Notes: generated from the sequence alone by a model not told the origin. Shown: positions 31,657 to 39,669, numbered from the stretch's first letter. The stretch: 41,467 bases of DNA from Planctomycetota bacterium (GCA_016779205.1 JADHOC010000030.1:1-41467), one strand, 5' to 3'. Translations and numbers: made by a program.

Positions 31657-34600
31657 TCAGTCCGCCCGAAGGCCCGCCGCGGGCGCCCGGTCCGCCGCGA
31701 CGCGGATGGCGAGCACGATCCAGAGGAGTCCGCTGGCGAAGATCACGCCCGCCAGGGACACGAGCCGGAAGAGGGGCGCGTCCGCAGTGGGATCACCGAG
31801 CAGCGGCACCACCGCCAGCAGCGACGCCACCACCCCGACCCCGAGGCCCACAAGGAGCAGCCGGCCATACTCCGCGAGGGCCAGCCGGCGCAGCCGCGCT
31901 CGGCGGAAGCCCAGGGCCTGCAGGAGCGCCAGCTCGCCGCGGCGCTCCTGGGTGTTGCGCAGCACCACGAGCCCGAGCCCGACGCTCCCCAGGAGCAGGC
32001 CGAGCGCCCCCAGGAGCTGGAAGATGGAGAGGTAGGTGTTCTGGACCGCGTGGAAGGCCTGCAGCCGATCCCCCGTGGGCTGCAGCTCCAGCCCCACGTC
32101 CCCGAGGGCCGACGTGAGCAGGCCGCGGACCTCCGCCGCGCGACCCGAAGGCGCGTCCACGAGGAAGCGGCGGTAGCCACCCTGGCTCGGGTAGCGGGCC
32201 TCGAAGTTGGCGGTCGAGATGACGAGCTCGCCCTGGAGGACGGAGTCCGCCAGCGCCCCCACGATCCGCACCCTGAAGGCTCGGCCGCGCTCGTCCACGT
32301 AGTCCAGGGTGTCGCCGAGCCCGACCTTGAGCTGCCACATCAGGCTCGCCTGGTCGCCAATGGCGGGGATCGAGCCGTCCTCGAAGGTCCCCGTCAGGAG
32401 GTCCCACGGCGACCCGTCGCCGTGCGCCTCGGCCTTCGCGAAGGCGAAGGCGCCGCGGGACGCCAGCGCCGCGGGGTCCACGCCCAGCAGCGGCGGCGCC
32501 GCGGGGCGCGAGAGGTTGAGGCAGCTCGCGTCGTCGCCGTCGCGCGCGCGCATGCGCACCACGGCCACGCCCTCCAGCTCCTCCTGGGTGAGCCCGAAGA
32601 AGTCCAGACCCTCCACCGTGGTGAGGTCATGGAGCAGCGGCAGGCTCGTGCGCCCGTAGAAGGCGAAGCCCCCGGTCCCCGAGTCCCGGCGCGCCGTGTC
32701 GGCCGGGGGCCCGAGGCGGTTCACCCCGACGCTGAGCACGAGGAAGACCCCGATCGCCATCAGGGCGACGGTGCCGAGGCTGCGGCCGGCGCGGCGGGTC
32801 GCGTTGGTCACACCCAGGGACGACACGCTCCCGAGGGGGTCGCCGGCGCCGCCGCGCTTCCCGCGCAACCAGAGCCGGGCGAGGAGCAGCCCCGCCGCGA
32901 GCAGCGCGCCGCCGGCGCCGAAGAAGGCGCCCGAGGCCGCGGGCCCGGCGGCGGGGTCCACCGTGACCGCCGCCCCCAGGGCCGCGATGGCCAGCAGACC
33001 GGACGCGAGGTAGGTCCGGCCGGGGCGCGGCGCCGCGGAGGCGAGCTCGGCCCCGGGCCGGCTCGCGAGGAGCTGGGCGGGCGAGCGGCGCGCCGCCCGG
33101 CGCAGCCCGATCCACGCCGCGGCGAGGACCGCGAGGAGCGCGCCCGCCGCCCCTCCGAAGGCCGAAGCCACGGTCACGTGGAAGTCGATGGTCTGGCTCG
33201 CCACCGCGTCGGACCACAGCCCGTCGAGGCCGCGCAGGACGCCGCGGGTGTAGGCGAGCCCCAGCGGGATCCCCAGCAACGACCCGACGCCGCCGACCAG
33301 CGCCACCTCTCCGAGCAGCAGCCGCACGATCCGGCGCGGCGCGAAGCCGAGGGACGCGAGGAGCCCCAGCTCCTGCTCCCGGGCCTCGACGCCGAAGTAG
33401 AACAGCTGCGCGGTGAGCAGCAGGGCGGCGGCGATCAGGAAGAACGAGAGGCCGATGAAGAGCCCGCCAAAGTCCGTGGGCGACTCGCTCGACCGCCGCG
33501 CCGCGCCGCCGACGTCCACCAGGAACAGGCCCACGAGGGCGGGGTCCAGCCCGGCGCGGAGGCCCGCCAGCACCGCGTCCTCGTCCGCGGCGTCGAAGCG
33601 AACGCTGGTGAGCGCGCCGAAGCGGCTGGCCCACAGCTCGCGGGCGTCGTCGAGGTTCATGAACGCCTTGGGCGTCCCCCGGAAGTCGTCCCAGTACTGC
33701 TCGTCCTGGGGCCGGATCGCGTCGAGGTCCACGGGGGTGCCCGGCTCCCACTCGCGGCAGCTGTCCGCGTCGGCGAGGCCGGGGAAGTCCGGCATCAGCT
33801 CCTCCCCCGCCACGGTCCCCTCGAGGGGGCCGAGCTCACCGAGGGCGTCGGGGACCTCGGGCGCCGCGCCCGCGAAGGCGAAGGTGTGCTTGCGAGTCAC
33901 CAGGCGCCGCGAGGCGTCCACCACGTGGTACTCAAGCTCAACCTCGCTCTGCGGCCTGAGCTCGACGCCGCTGGCCGCGAGGTCCGCGAGCGCCCAGGAT
34001 CCGAGCCGCAGCCCGCCCCGGGGAATGCCGCGGCTCAGGGAGAGCAGCGCGCCCTGCGGCGTCCCTCCGCCTCCGATGGGACCGAGCGCGCTGACCATGG
34101 AGTACGGCAGGCCCGCCCCCTCCGGCGCGCCCCCTACGCGGAGCCAGTCCACGAAGTAGGTGAACACGCCCGTGAGCGGCGCCGCGTCGAGCCCGTCCAA
34201 GAGCTCCACCACCGGCTCATCGAGGAAGATGCGCGTGGACGAGAGCTCGCGCTCTCCTGAGTCGAGGGTGGTCACCTGGAGGGCGGCGTCCGCCAGCTGC
34301 CAGCTCTCCCCGAGCCGCGCCGTGGCGCGCTCCATCGCGAGCGGGTCCTCCACCTCGAGGCTCAGCAGCATGAGGTTCGCCGTGCCGCCGAGCTCCAGCT
34401 GCTCCTGGAGCCAGGCGAGATCCACCAGCGCGTTGGCCGGCGGCGTCGGAGAGGCGTCGAGGGCGAAGGCCCCGAAGCGGGCGTCGGAGAGGATCTCCTT
34501 CACGGTGACCCGCAGGGCCGCCGTGTTGTCATCGGGCGAGAGGGCGAGGTCCCGGGGGACGGCGCTGGGCTGCTCCACCCGCAGCACCACCGTGTCGCCC

Positions 34601-35046
34601 GCGGCGACGCCCAGTCGCTCGGCGAGGGGCGCCCCGAGGAAGGCCTCCCGGGGTCCTGGGCCGGTCGCGGCGGCGGGCCCCGCCGGCGCGAGGGCCATGA
34701 AGCGAGCGTCCACCCCGAGCACCCGCGCGTCCAGCACGCGCCGGTCCCCGCGGGGGGTGCTCGCCACCGCGGGAAGCTGCACGATCGGCGCGGCCCCGCG
34801 CACCGCCTCACTCCCTGCGAGCTCATCCGCCAGGGCGCCGCGGAAGAAGCGGTCCCCGCCCGCAATGGCCGCGTCCACCGAGCCCACCCGCGCCGCGGCG
34901 CGCTGGCCCAGCGTGAACCGGACGGAGTCCCCCACCGCGAGGGCGCCCACCAGCACGCCGCTGGCCACCGCGGCGCCCAGCATCACGCCGAGGTGAACCC
35001 GGGCCTGGTGCCGCAGGCCGGCGAGGAGGAGGCGCAGCGGACCCAT
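31657..35046 (-). CDS. Large FtsX-like ABC transporter permease
   Basis: 1129 residues. An N-terminal membrane helix (about 18-40, VMLGAAVASGVLVGALAVGD) is followed by a very large periplasmic region (about 45-510). A first FtsX domain lies at about 525-640 (FFLIAAALLLTAQLFYFGVE, EQELGLLASLGFAPRRIVRL), further helices at about 665-720, a second periplasmic region, and a C-terminal FtsX domain at about 1000-1120 (QERRGELALLQALGFRRARL, VGLGVGVVASLLAVVPLL). The two FtsX copies show this is a fused permease with both halves in one chain. The family moves lipoproteins or peptides, or drives envelope mechanics. It starts five bases after the LolD-type ATPase, its obvious partner. Length is well above a LolC/LolE or MacB permease (400-650). 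Confidence 0.88.
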   Translation of the reverse strand: MGPLRLLLAGLRHQARVHLGVMLGAAVASGVLVGALAVGDSVRFTLGQRAAARVGSVDAAIAGGDRFFRGALADELAGSEAVRGAAPIVQLPAVASTPRGDRRVLDARVLGVDARFMALAPAGPAAATGPGPREAFLGAPLAERLGVAAGDTVVLRVEQPSAVPRDLALSPDDNTAALRVTVKEILSDARFGAFALDASPTPPANALVDLAWLQEQLELGGTANLMLLSLEVEDPLAMERATARLGESWQLADAALQVTTLDSGERELSSTRIFLDEPVVELLDGLDAAPLTGVFTYFVDWLRVGGAPEGAGLPYSMVSALGPIGGGGTPQGALLSLSRGIPRGGLRLGSWALADLAASGVELRPQSEVELEYHVVDASRRLVTRKHTFAFAGAAPEVPDALGELGPLEGTVAGEELMPDFPGLADADSCREWEPGTPVDLDAIRPQDEQYWDDFRGTPKAFMNLDDARELWASRFGALTSVRFDAADEDAVLAGLRAGLDPALVGLFLVDVGGAARRSSESPTDFGGLFIGLSFFLIAAALLLTAQLFYFGVEAREQELGLLASLGFAPRRIVRLLLGEVALVGGVGSLLGIPLGLAYTRGVLRGLDGLWSDAVASQTIDFHVTVASAFGGAAGALLAVLAAAWIGLRRAARRSPAQLLASRPGAELASAAPRPGRTYLASGLLAIAALGAAVTVDPAAGPAASGAFFGAGGALLAAGLLLARLWLRGKRGGAGDPLGSVSSLGVTNATRRAGRSLGTVALMAIGVFLVLSVGVNRLGPPADTARRDSGTGGFAFYGRTSLPLLHDLTTVEGLDFFGLTQEELEGVAVVRMRARDGDDASCLNLSRPAAPPLLGVDPAALASRGAFAFAKAEAHGDGSPWDLLTGTFEDGSIPAIGDQASLMWQLKVGLGDTLDYVDERGRAFRVRIVGALADSVLQGELVISTANFEARYPSQGGYRRFLVDAPSGRAAEVRGLLTSALGDVGLELQPTGDRLQAFHAVQNTYLSIFQLLGALGLLLGSVGLGLVVLRNTQERRGELALLQALGFRRARLRRLALAEYGRLLLVGLGVGVVASLLAVVPLLGDPTADAPLFRLVSLAGVIFASGLLWIVLAIRVAADRAPAAGLRAD

Positions 35047-35051
35047 CGCGC

Positions 35052-35753
35052 TCAGCGGGCCGGCGCGGTCTCCACCACGCGTCCCTCGCGGAGCGTCACG
35101 GTCCCGGCCGCGCGGGCCGCGAGGGCGGCGGAGTGGGTCACCAGAAGCAGCGCCGCGCCCTCCTCGGTGGCCTGTTCGATCAAGAGGTCCCCGAGCCCCT
35201 CGGCGTGCGCCTCATCCAGGGAGCCCGTGGGCTCGTCCGCCAGGACGAGGCGCGGGCCGAGGATCAGGGCGCGCACGACGGCGACGCGCTGGCGCTCCCC
35301 TCCGGAGAGGGCGCCCGGTCGGTGGCCCATCCGATCCCTGAGCCCCACGCGCTCGAGGAGCGACTCGGCCCGGTCTCGGAGGTCGCTCGGCGTCGAGCCG
35401 CCGGGCTCGGCCAGCGCCGGGAGCAGGGCGTTCTCGACGGCGGTGAGCTGGGGCAGCAGGTGGTGATGCTGGAAGACGAAGCCCAGGGAGGCGGCTCGGA
35501 ACGCCGCGAGGGCGTCGGCGCCGCGGGCGGTCAGGTCCTCCCCATCGAAGAGGACGCGACCCGAGGTGGGCGGCTCGAGGGCGCCGGCGATGTTGAGCAG
35601 GGTGCTCTTGCCGCAGCCCGAGGGACCGACCACCGCGACGCTGGCGCCCGCGCCAAGGGTGAGGTCGACGCCACGCAGCACCTCGGTCTGTCCAGGGCCG
35701 GCCCCGAACACCTTGGTCACGCCCTCCAGTCGCAGCAGCGGGTCAGCGCCCAC
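35052..35753 (-). CDS. ABC transporter ATP-binding protein, LolD/MacB type
   Basis: 233 residues, usual for a single ATPase domain. Walker A GPSGCGKST (43-51), Q-loop region with GFVFQHHHLLPQLTAVEN, signature LSGGERQRVAVVRAL, Walker B RLVLADEPTGSLDE and the switch His in LLLVTHS are all intact. FVFQHHHLLPQLTAVENALLP-like sequence and ADEPTGSLD are characteristic of the LolD/MacB/FtsE branch, which works with FtsX-like permeases. The large permease gene begins five bases downstream. Three bases separate it from the upstream EamA-like gene, so all are one operon. Confidence 0.92.
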   Translation of the reverse strand: MGADPLLRLEGVTKVFGAGPGQTEVLRGVDLTLGAGASVAVVGPSGCGKSTLLNIAGALEPPTSGRVLFDGEDLTARGADALAAFRAASLGFVFQHHHLLPQLTAVENALLPALAEPGGSTPSDLRDRAESLLERVGLRDRMGHRPGALSGGERQRVAVVRALILGPRLVLADEPTGSLDEAHAEGLGDLLIEQATEEGAALLLVTHSAALAARAAGTVTLREGRVVETAPAR

Positions 35754-35756
35754 CGG

Positions 35757-36356
35757 TCAGTCTCCCCCGGCGCCCTGGGAGGGTGCGGGCTCGACGGCGG
35801 CCGGCGGGGCCGCGGCCGCGGGCGCCGGCTTGTAGAGCATGACGAGCATGCCGCCGCAGGCCGCGAGCAGGATGCCCGCGTAGAACTGCCAGGAGATCGC
35901 GCTGAAGCCGCCCTTGGGCGGGTGCAGGGAGAGGCCCACCACCGCGTTCACGACCGGAGCGCCGGCGAAGATGATCGACATGACCACGGCGGGCTGCCCC
36001 TTGGCCCCGAAGGCCAGCAGCACGCAGAAGGCACCGATGGCGCCGACGCTGCCGGCGATCAACGAGCGGGTCCAGCCGTCGAAGGGCATCTTCCAGTCCG
36101 AGCCGTTGATGATCATCATCGCCGCGGGTGCGAGCACCGCGACGAGGACGTAGGCGACCCCGACCATGAGGAACGCCTTGTAGCGGCCGTTCACCGGGTC
36201 CTTCATCCCCATCTGCCCCATGTGGAGGAAGATCCCGTAGAGCCCCCAGCTGGCGACGGTCATGAGGGCGAAGAGGAGCCAGAGGTTGCTGCCGCCGGCA
36301 GCGCCGTTGGAGGTGGGCATGAGCAGGGTTGCGGTGCTGAGAGCGGAGTGGATCAC
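35757..36356 (-). CDS. EamA/DMT-like small membrane protein
   Basis: 199 residues from GTG 36356, which overlaps the upstream stop as GTGA; ATG 36320 (residue 13, MPTSNG) is an alternative that would better fit the homologous part. About five hydrophobic segments: NLWLLFALMTVASWGLYGIF (24-43), FLMVGVAYVLVAVLAPAAMM, LIAGSVGAIGAFCVLLAFGA, AVVMSIIFAGAPVVNAVVGL and FYAGILLAACGGMLVMLY, then an Ala/Pro-rich tail. The pattern matches one half of a drug/metabolite transporter of the EamA type; such half-size proteins may dimerise. Substrate unknown. It sits between the thioesterase and the ABC ATPase genes. Confidence 0.72.
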   Translation of the reverse strand: MIHSALSTATLLMPTSNGAAGGSNLWLLFALMTVASWGLYGIFLHMGQMGMKDPVNGRYKAFLMVGVAYVLVAVLAPAAMMIINGSDWKMPFDGWTRSLIAGSVGAIGAFCVLLAFGAKGQPAVVMSIIFAGAPVVNAVVGLSLHPPKGGFSAISWQFYAGILLAACGGMLVMLYKPAPAAAAPPAAVEPAPSQGAGGD

Positions 36357-36781
36357 GACGCGACCTCGATCTGGTCGGCGATGGACGGGGGGATGAGGGT
36401 TGAGCGGATCGGACCGCCCGGTGTGTCACGGGTCACGCAGATCACCTCGAGGCGACCGGACGCCAGGGGCTCCGGCGCGCCGCCGGCCTCCTGGGCCGCG
36501 CTGAACTCGAAGCGGTAGTGCAGGGCCTTGGCGGTCTTCTTCTCGACCACCAGGCGCACGTGCAATTCGTCGTCGTAGCGGGCCGGCCGCTGGTAGTCGC
36601 ACGAGGCGTGCGCCCGGACGAAGCCGAAGGCCTTGGCCTCGTGCACCCGCACCCCGAAGGAGCGGAAGAACTCGTGCTCCACCGACTCCATCCAGCGGAA
36701 GAAGTTGGCGAAGTGCACGATCCCCGCCATATCGGTGTCCGCGAAGTCCACGCGGCGGGTCGTCTTGTACTCGGAAGCCAT
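36353..36781 (-). CDS. Hotdog-fold acyl-CoA thioesterase (4HBT, YbgC/FadM-like)
   Basis: 142 residues, normal for the family. The N-terminal motif RRVDFADTDMAGIVHFANFF carries the family's active-site Asp (Asp17) and the GIVHFANFFRWME segment; YDDELHVRLVVEKKTAKALHY and LASGRLEVICVTRD complete the hotdog strands. These enzymes hydrolyse cytosolic acyl-CoA thioesters. First gene of an operon with EamA-like, LolD-like and FtsX genes, a combination reminiscent of thioesterases placed beside envelope-transport genes. A TACCAT -10-like hexamer is at 36816-36821, 34 bases upstream. Confidence 0.9.
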   Translation of the reverse strand: MASEYKTTRRVDFADTDMAGIVHFANFFRWMESVEHEFFRSFGVRVHEAKAFGFVRAHASCDYQRPARYDDELHVRLVVEKKTAKALHYRFEFSAAQEAGGAPEPLASGRLEVICVTRDTPGGPIRSTLIPPSIADQIEVAS

Positions 36782-36848
36782 GGAGAGCGGTGCGGCGAGG
36801 CGCGCTGCCTCGGGGATGGTAGCGGATCGCCTCCGCTGACCCTGCGGA

Positions 36849-36868
36849 CTTCGCCCGGCCCGGCGAAG
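36849..36868 (-). terminator. Hairpin after the DUF3293 gene
   Basis: CTTCGCC and GGCGAAG make a perfect seven-pair stem with a six-base loop in the 170-base gap between the DUF3293 stop and the thioesterase start. No T-run. The gap also holds the eight-base palindrome GAACGTTC (36888-36895). No gene is seen in it. Confidence 0.4.
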
Positions 36869-36951
36869 GCGAGGCGCGGAAGCCCCGGAACGTTCGGGAT
36901 GGCCGGTCCCCCGGAGAGGACTCCTCCGATCCAGCCCGCGCTTTCCACTCG

Positions 36952-37377
36952 TCAGCGCAGCAGGACCAGCTCGGGGGTGGCGTCCTCTCCCACCCAGACG
37001 ACGGCGTTCTGGTCCCAGCGGCGCCCGAGCTCGCTGGCGGCCACGCGATCCAGGCCGAGCACCAGGAGGCTCGGTTCGGGCGGCCAGCCCCCGTCCGGGT
37101 GGCGCCCCTGCCCCGCCAGGCAGACGCGCCCCTCGGCCACGAGGTCCGCGAGGAGGGTGGCGCCTCGCTCCCGGTTGACCTCCTCGCTGAGCGCCTGGCT
37201 CCGAGGGTTGCAGGCCGTCACGAACGCCGCGCAGCGTGCCCCGTGCTCGGCCATCAGCCTCGAGAGCTCCCCGCAGGCCGCGCCGATCCGGAGCGTGAGG
37301 CCCTCAACACCGAAGACCTCGTAGAGGGTCGCCCGGTAGGCCTCCACCAGGTCTTCATCGAGCTCGGTCTCCTTCAT
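36952..37377 (-). CDS. DUF3293 family protein
   Basis: 141 residues from ATG 37377; an ATG at 37401 would add eight residues but overlaps a TAGGAT -10-like hexamer (37405 to 37400), and GGGGGA stands just before 37377. The family pattern is strong: AAFVTACNPRSQALSEEVNR, GRHPDGGWPPEPSLLVLGLD and LGRRWDQNAVVWV. DUF3293 proteins are small cytosolic proteins of unknown function, widespread in Proteobacteria and others. The gene is probably monocistronic: hairpin downstream and a divergent gene upstream. Confidence 0.87.
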   Translation of the reverse strand: MKETELDEDLVEAYRATLYEVFGVEGLTLRIGAACGELSRLMAEHGARCAAFVTACNPRSQALSEEVNRERGATLLADLVAEGRVCLAGQGRHPDGGWPPEPSLLVLGLDRVAASELGRRWDQNAVVWVGEDATPELVLLR

Positions 37378-37477
37378 GGCGATCCCCCAGGGGGCCCGCA
37401 TCCTAGCGGCCCCTTCCTCGCCGGGGCCCCCGGACCCATCCTGGGGAAGAGGCGCGCCCGCGCCTCCACCTGCGCCC

Positions 37478-37483
37478 TAGCCT
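37478..37483 (+). promoter_or_regulatory. Candidate -10 element (TAGCCT) compatible with a leaderless mRNA
   Basis: TAGCCT ends six bases before the ATG at 37490 of the endonuclease/exonuclease/phosphatase-like gene. The intervening TGGGGC gives no room for a normal ribosome-binding site. Confidence 0.3.
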
Positions 37484-37489
37484 TGGGGC

Positions 37490-38413
37490 ATGCTTCGACC
37501 CCAGCCGCTCGCCCTGCTCGCCCTGCTCCCCCTCACCCTCGCCGCGGCGCTCCAGCCTGACGAGGCCACGGCGCGGAAACCCGGGAGCACCCACGTGATC
37601 ACCTGGAACGTCCTGCGCGGCTTCCTGGATCGGACCCAGGTGAAGGCGGCCCAGGGCTGGCTCGAGGCCCAGGCCCCGGACGTCGTCGCCCTCCAGGAGG
37701 TCAACGGCTTCACCGAGGAGCGGCTCCTGGAGACCGCGCGCGCCTGGGGTCATGGGCACGCGGTGATGGCCAAGGAGTCGGGCTACCCCGTGGCGCTGAC
37801 CTCGCGCACCCCGATCGAGGTCATCGAGCGACGGCTCGCGGGCATGCACCACGGCTACCTGCACGCCCGCACCGCCGGCCTCGACGTGGTGGTGGTCCAC
37901 CTGCACCCCGGCGACTGGGCCTTCCGCCGCAGGGAGGTGGCCGTGCTCGCGCCCCTGATCCAGCGCCTCACCGCCGAGGGCCGCGAGGTCGTGGTGCTCG
38001 GCGACTTCAACGCCCACCATCCCCTCGACTGCGCCCACCTGGACGGGCAGACCCCGCTGCGGGAGCGGCGCGCGGGCGGCAAGAACCTGATCGCCCAGCG
38101 CACCTTTGACTACGGCGTGCTCGCCCGCTTCGCCGAGGCCGGGGTCGCTGACGCCGCGTATCGGGTGCTGGGCGAGGAGGCGACCTCGGGGGGCACCTTC
38201 CCCAGCCGCGTGCTCGACCACTCGAGGACCCCCAAGACCCAGGCGGGCTTCCTCGAGCGCATCGACTTCATCCTCCTCTCCCCCGCCGCCATGGCCCGCG
38301 CCACCGCCGCGACCCTGCCCCGGGGCGGCGTCCTCGACGAGGTCTCCGACCACTACCCCGTGACCGTCACCCTCGGGCCGCGACCAGCACCCTCCGAGGC
38401 GAAGGCTCCCTGA
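37490..38413 (+). CDS. Secreted endonuclease/exonuclease/phosphatase (EEP) family protein
   Basis: 307 residues with a signal peptide (1-20, LLPLTLAAALQ). All EEP catalytic blocks are present: VITWNVLRGF (metal-site Asn), VVALQEVNGF (Glu), VVHLHPGDW (His), VVLGDFNAHHP (Asp/Asn), ERIDFILLS (Asp) and SDHYPVTV (His). The superfamily is magnesium-dependent and includes DNase I-like nucleases, phosphodiesterases and lipid phosphatases. Secretion and the absence of extra domains suggest an extracellular or periplasmic hydrolase acting on nucleic acid or phospho-organic material; exact substrate unclear. It is the last intact plus-strand gene before the gene-poor region. Confidence 0.9.
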   Translation: MLRPQPLALLALLPLTLAAALQPDEATARKPGSTHVITWNVLRGFLDRTQVKAAQGWLEAQAPDVVALQEVNGFTEERLLETARAWGHGHAVMAKESGYPVALTSRTPIEVIERRLAGMHHGYLHARTAGLDVVVVHLHPGDWAFRRREVAVLAPLIQRLTAEGREVVVLGDFNAHHPLDCAHLDGQTPLRERRAGGKNLIAQRTFDYGVLARFAEAGVADAAYRVLGEEATSGGTFPSRVLDHSRTPKTQAGFLERIDFILLSPAAMARATAATLPRGGVLDEVSDHYPVTVTLGPRPAPSEAKAP

Positions 38414-38439
38414 AGAGGCCCGTACCCCCGGTCTTGGAG

Positions 38440-38459
38440 GAGGCCGCTCCTTCGGCCTC
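38440..38459 (+). terminator. Hairpin after the EEP gene
   Basis: GAGGCCG (38440-38446) and CGGCCTC (38453-38459) form a perfect seven-pair stem with a six-base loop, 26 bases after the EEP stop. The loop and flank are T-containing but there is no T-run. Confidence 0.45.
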
Positions 38460-38481
38460 TCTCCTGGGGGGTCGCTCCAGA

Positions 38482-38514
38482 GTGGGGCGAGTGGAGCTCG
38501 ACTCTCGGCCCCAC
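38482..38514. other. Second, larger hairpin element
   Basis: GTGGGGC (38482-38488) pairs with GCCCCAC (38508-38514); inside, GAGT (38489-38492) can pair with ACTC (38501-38504) around the palindromic GAGCTC. Together with the preceding hairpin this makes a compact structured block. Confidence 0.45.
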
Positions 38515-38864
38515 CCCGACCCCGACCTACTGGCAGAACCGGATATCGATGCCGTCGGATCTCCACCTCGTCCTCCGGGTGGGCTTGGGCCGTGATCTCG
38601 CCGGAGCGACCTGGGCGCGACTCGGAGCGCTCGTGGGACGATCTCCCAGTCACTGCCGCCGCCTCTTCGTTGGTCATCACCGACGGCTGCTGCGTGAAGC
38701 CGAGGACTACCGCGCAGCCGTGGGAGAGGCTGGCCACCTGGCAGTCCGTCGGTGCCGGGGGCAATAGCGGTGGATGGGTGCCTGGCACCGTACACGACGC
38801 AGCGACCCTTCTCTGAGCCAGCCATCGCCCGCCTCTACTGTCCCCCTGCACCCCCAACGACCCG

Positions 38865-38895
38865 CTGCTCTGCCAACTGGCAGCTTGGATCGCTT
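38865..38895. repeat. Imperfect 31-base repeat with conserved palindrome, copy 1
   Basis: Matches 39232-39262 at 26 of 31 positions. The core TGCCA-AC-TGGCA is a perfect inverted repeat. Compared with copy 2 the outer pair changes from T-A to C-G, a compensatory change that keeps the stem. Confidence 0.5.
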
Positions 38896-39112
38896 GTCCC
38901 CGGCTGGCGCGAGCGGTGATGCCCTCCCCCAACGGGGCCAAGTGGATAACTCGCGGCGACTCCGATTGCCGGAGTGGGAAACGCTGAACGGGGCCCGGGC
39001 GGCGTTGGCTTGGGCTGCGGAAGGGGCCTGCAGGGCCACCGGGCTGGATTTCGAATTGGCGGTGGTGTCCGGAGGCGTACGAACAGAGGCAGCTCCTCGG
39101 CCAGCGGCCCAT

Positions 39113-39208
39113 CCCTCGGCCGGGGTGGTCCACGCCCCTCCCTTCTGCTCCCCTTCCCTGGGCCGAGCCCTCGGCCAGGGCGGTCATCGCCCCTCCCTTC
39201 TGCTCCCC
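39113..39208. repeat. Two-copy imperfect tandem repeat, 55-base period
   Basis: A unit of about 41 bases starting CCCTCGGCC and ending CCCTCCCTTCTGCTCCCC occurs at 39113-39153 and 39168-39208 with few differences. It does not fit a reading frame I trust. Confidence 0.6.
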
Positions 39209-39231
39209 CTCAACCACCCCCCCCAGATCCT

Positions 39232-39262
39232 CTGCTTCGCCAAGTGGCGCCTTGGATCGCTT
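39232..39262. repeat. Imperfect 31-base repeat with conserved palindrome, copy 2
   Basis: Partner of 38865-38895. The core CGCCA-AG-TGGCG is again a perfect inverted repeat, and the copy ends with the shared CTTGGATCGCTT. Confidence 0.5.
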
Positions 39263-39669
39263 TCCATGGGAAGGCCCCTGTCGGTCAGGACATCGCGGGT
39301 GTTTTGTTCGGTCGTTCCAGGTGATCACCGCGGGGTGATCGAGTGACGGGTCCCGCCTTGCTTCCATGCGCACTCGCGACCGGCCGCAGCTGCAACTACG
39401 CTGACACCGGGGGAACGTGGCCCGTGCGGTTTCGGAGGTCGATGCCGATGGTCCGGTTCGCGTTCGTCGTGATCGCCTTGGTCACGGCCCGGTCTCTCCT
39501 GGGCTTCGAGCCTGTCTTCGATTTGGGAACCGCGAGGTACACCGACCGAGAGACCGGCCTTCTCATCCCATCTATCTACCGACGCCCGGCTCCCGGGCGG
39601 CGAGGGCGAGGCCATCGGATCGTCACTGGGGCGCCCCACCGATCGCGGCGGAGCAGCGCCCCTCGCCCA

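Larger units (their letters stand above)
38414..39669. other. Gene-poor region, 1.25 kb, with hairpins and short repeats
   Basis: Several open frames cross this stretch but none shows a recognisable domain or a convincing start. It contains two hairpins near the left end, several palindromes with a GCCA-NN-TGGC core, the palindrome GGTGCCTGGCACC (38777-38789), a 55-base-period duplication (39113-39208), a perfect GGTGATCACC palindrome (39320-39329), and lower-GC patches near 39290-39310 and 39440-39550. It looks like intergenic or decayed sequence. The frame MVRFAFVVIALVTARSLLG from 39448 looks signal-like but runs on antisense to the next gene. Confidence 0.55.

Noticed and set aside
29758..34260. 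Very long plus-strand open frame (1500 codons) opposite the propeller and FtsX genes
   Set aside because: It is antisense to two clear genes, rich in Arg, Gly, Val and His as expected of a shadow frame in GC-rich DNA, and has no domain.
38777..38789. GGTGCCTGGCACC palindrome as a standalone mobile-element end
   Set aside because: A single 13-base palindrome without a matching partner or target duplication is not enough to call an insertion-sequence end.
37403..39373. Minus-strand open frame of 656 codons across the EEP gene and the gene-poor region
   Set aside because: Mostly antisense to the EEP gene; the portion in the gap has an MTNEEAAAVTGRSS stretch that looks protein-like but matches nothing I know and lacks a start context.
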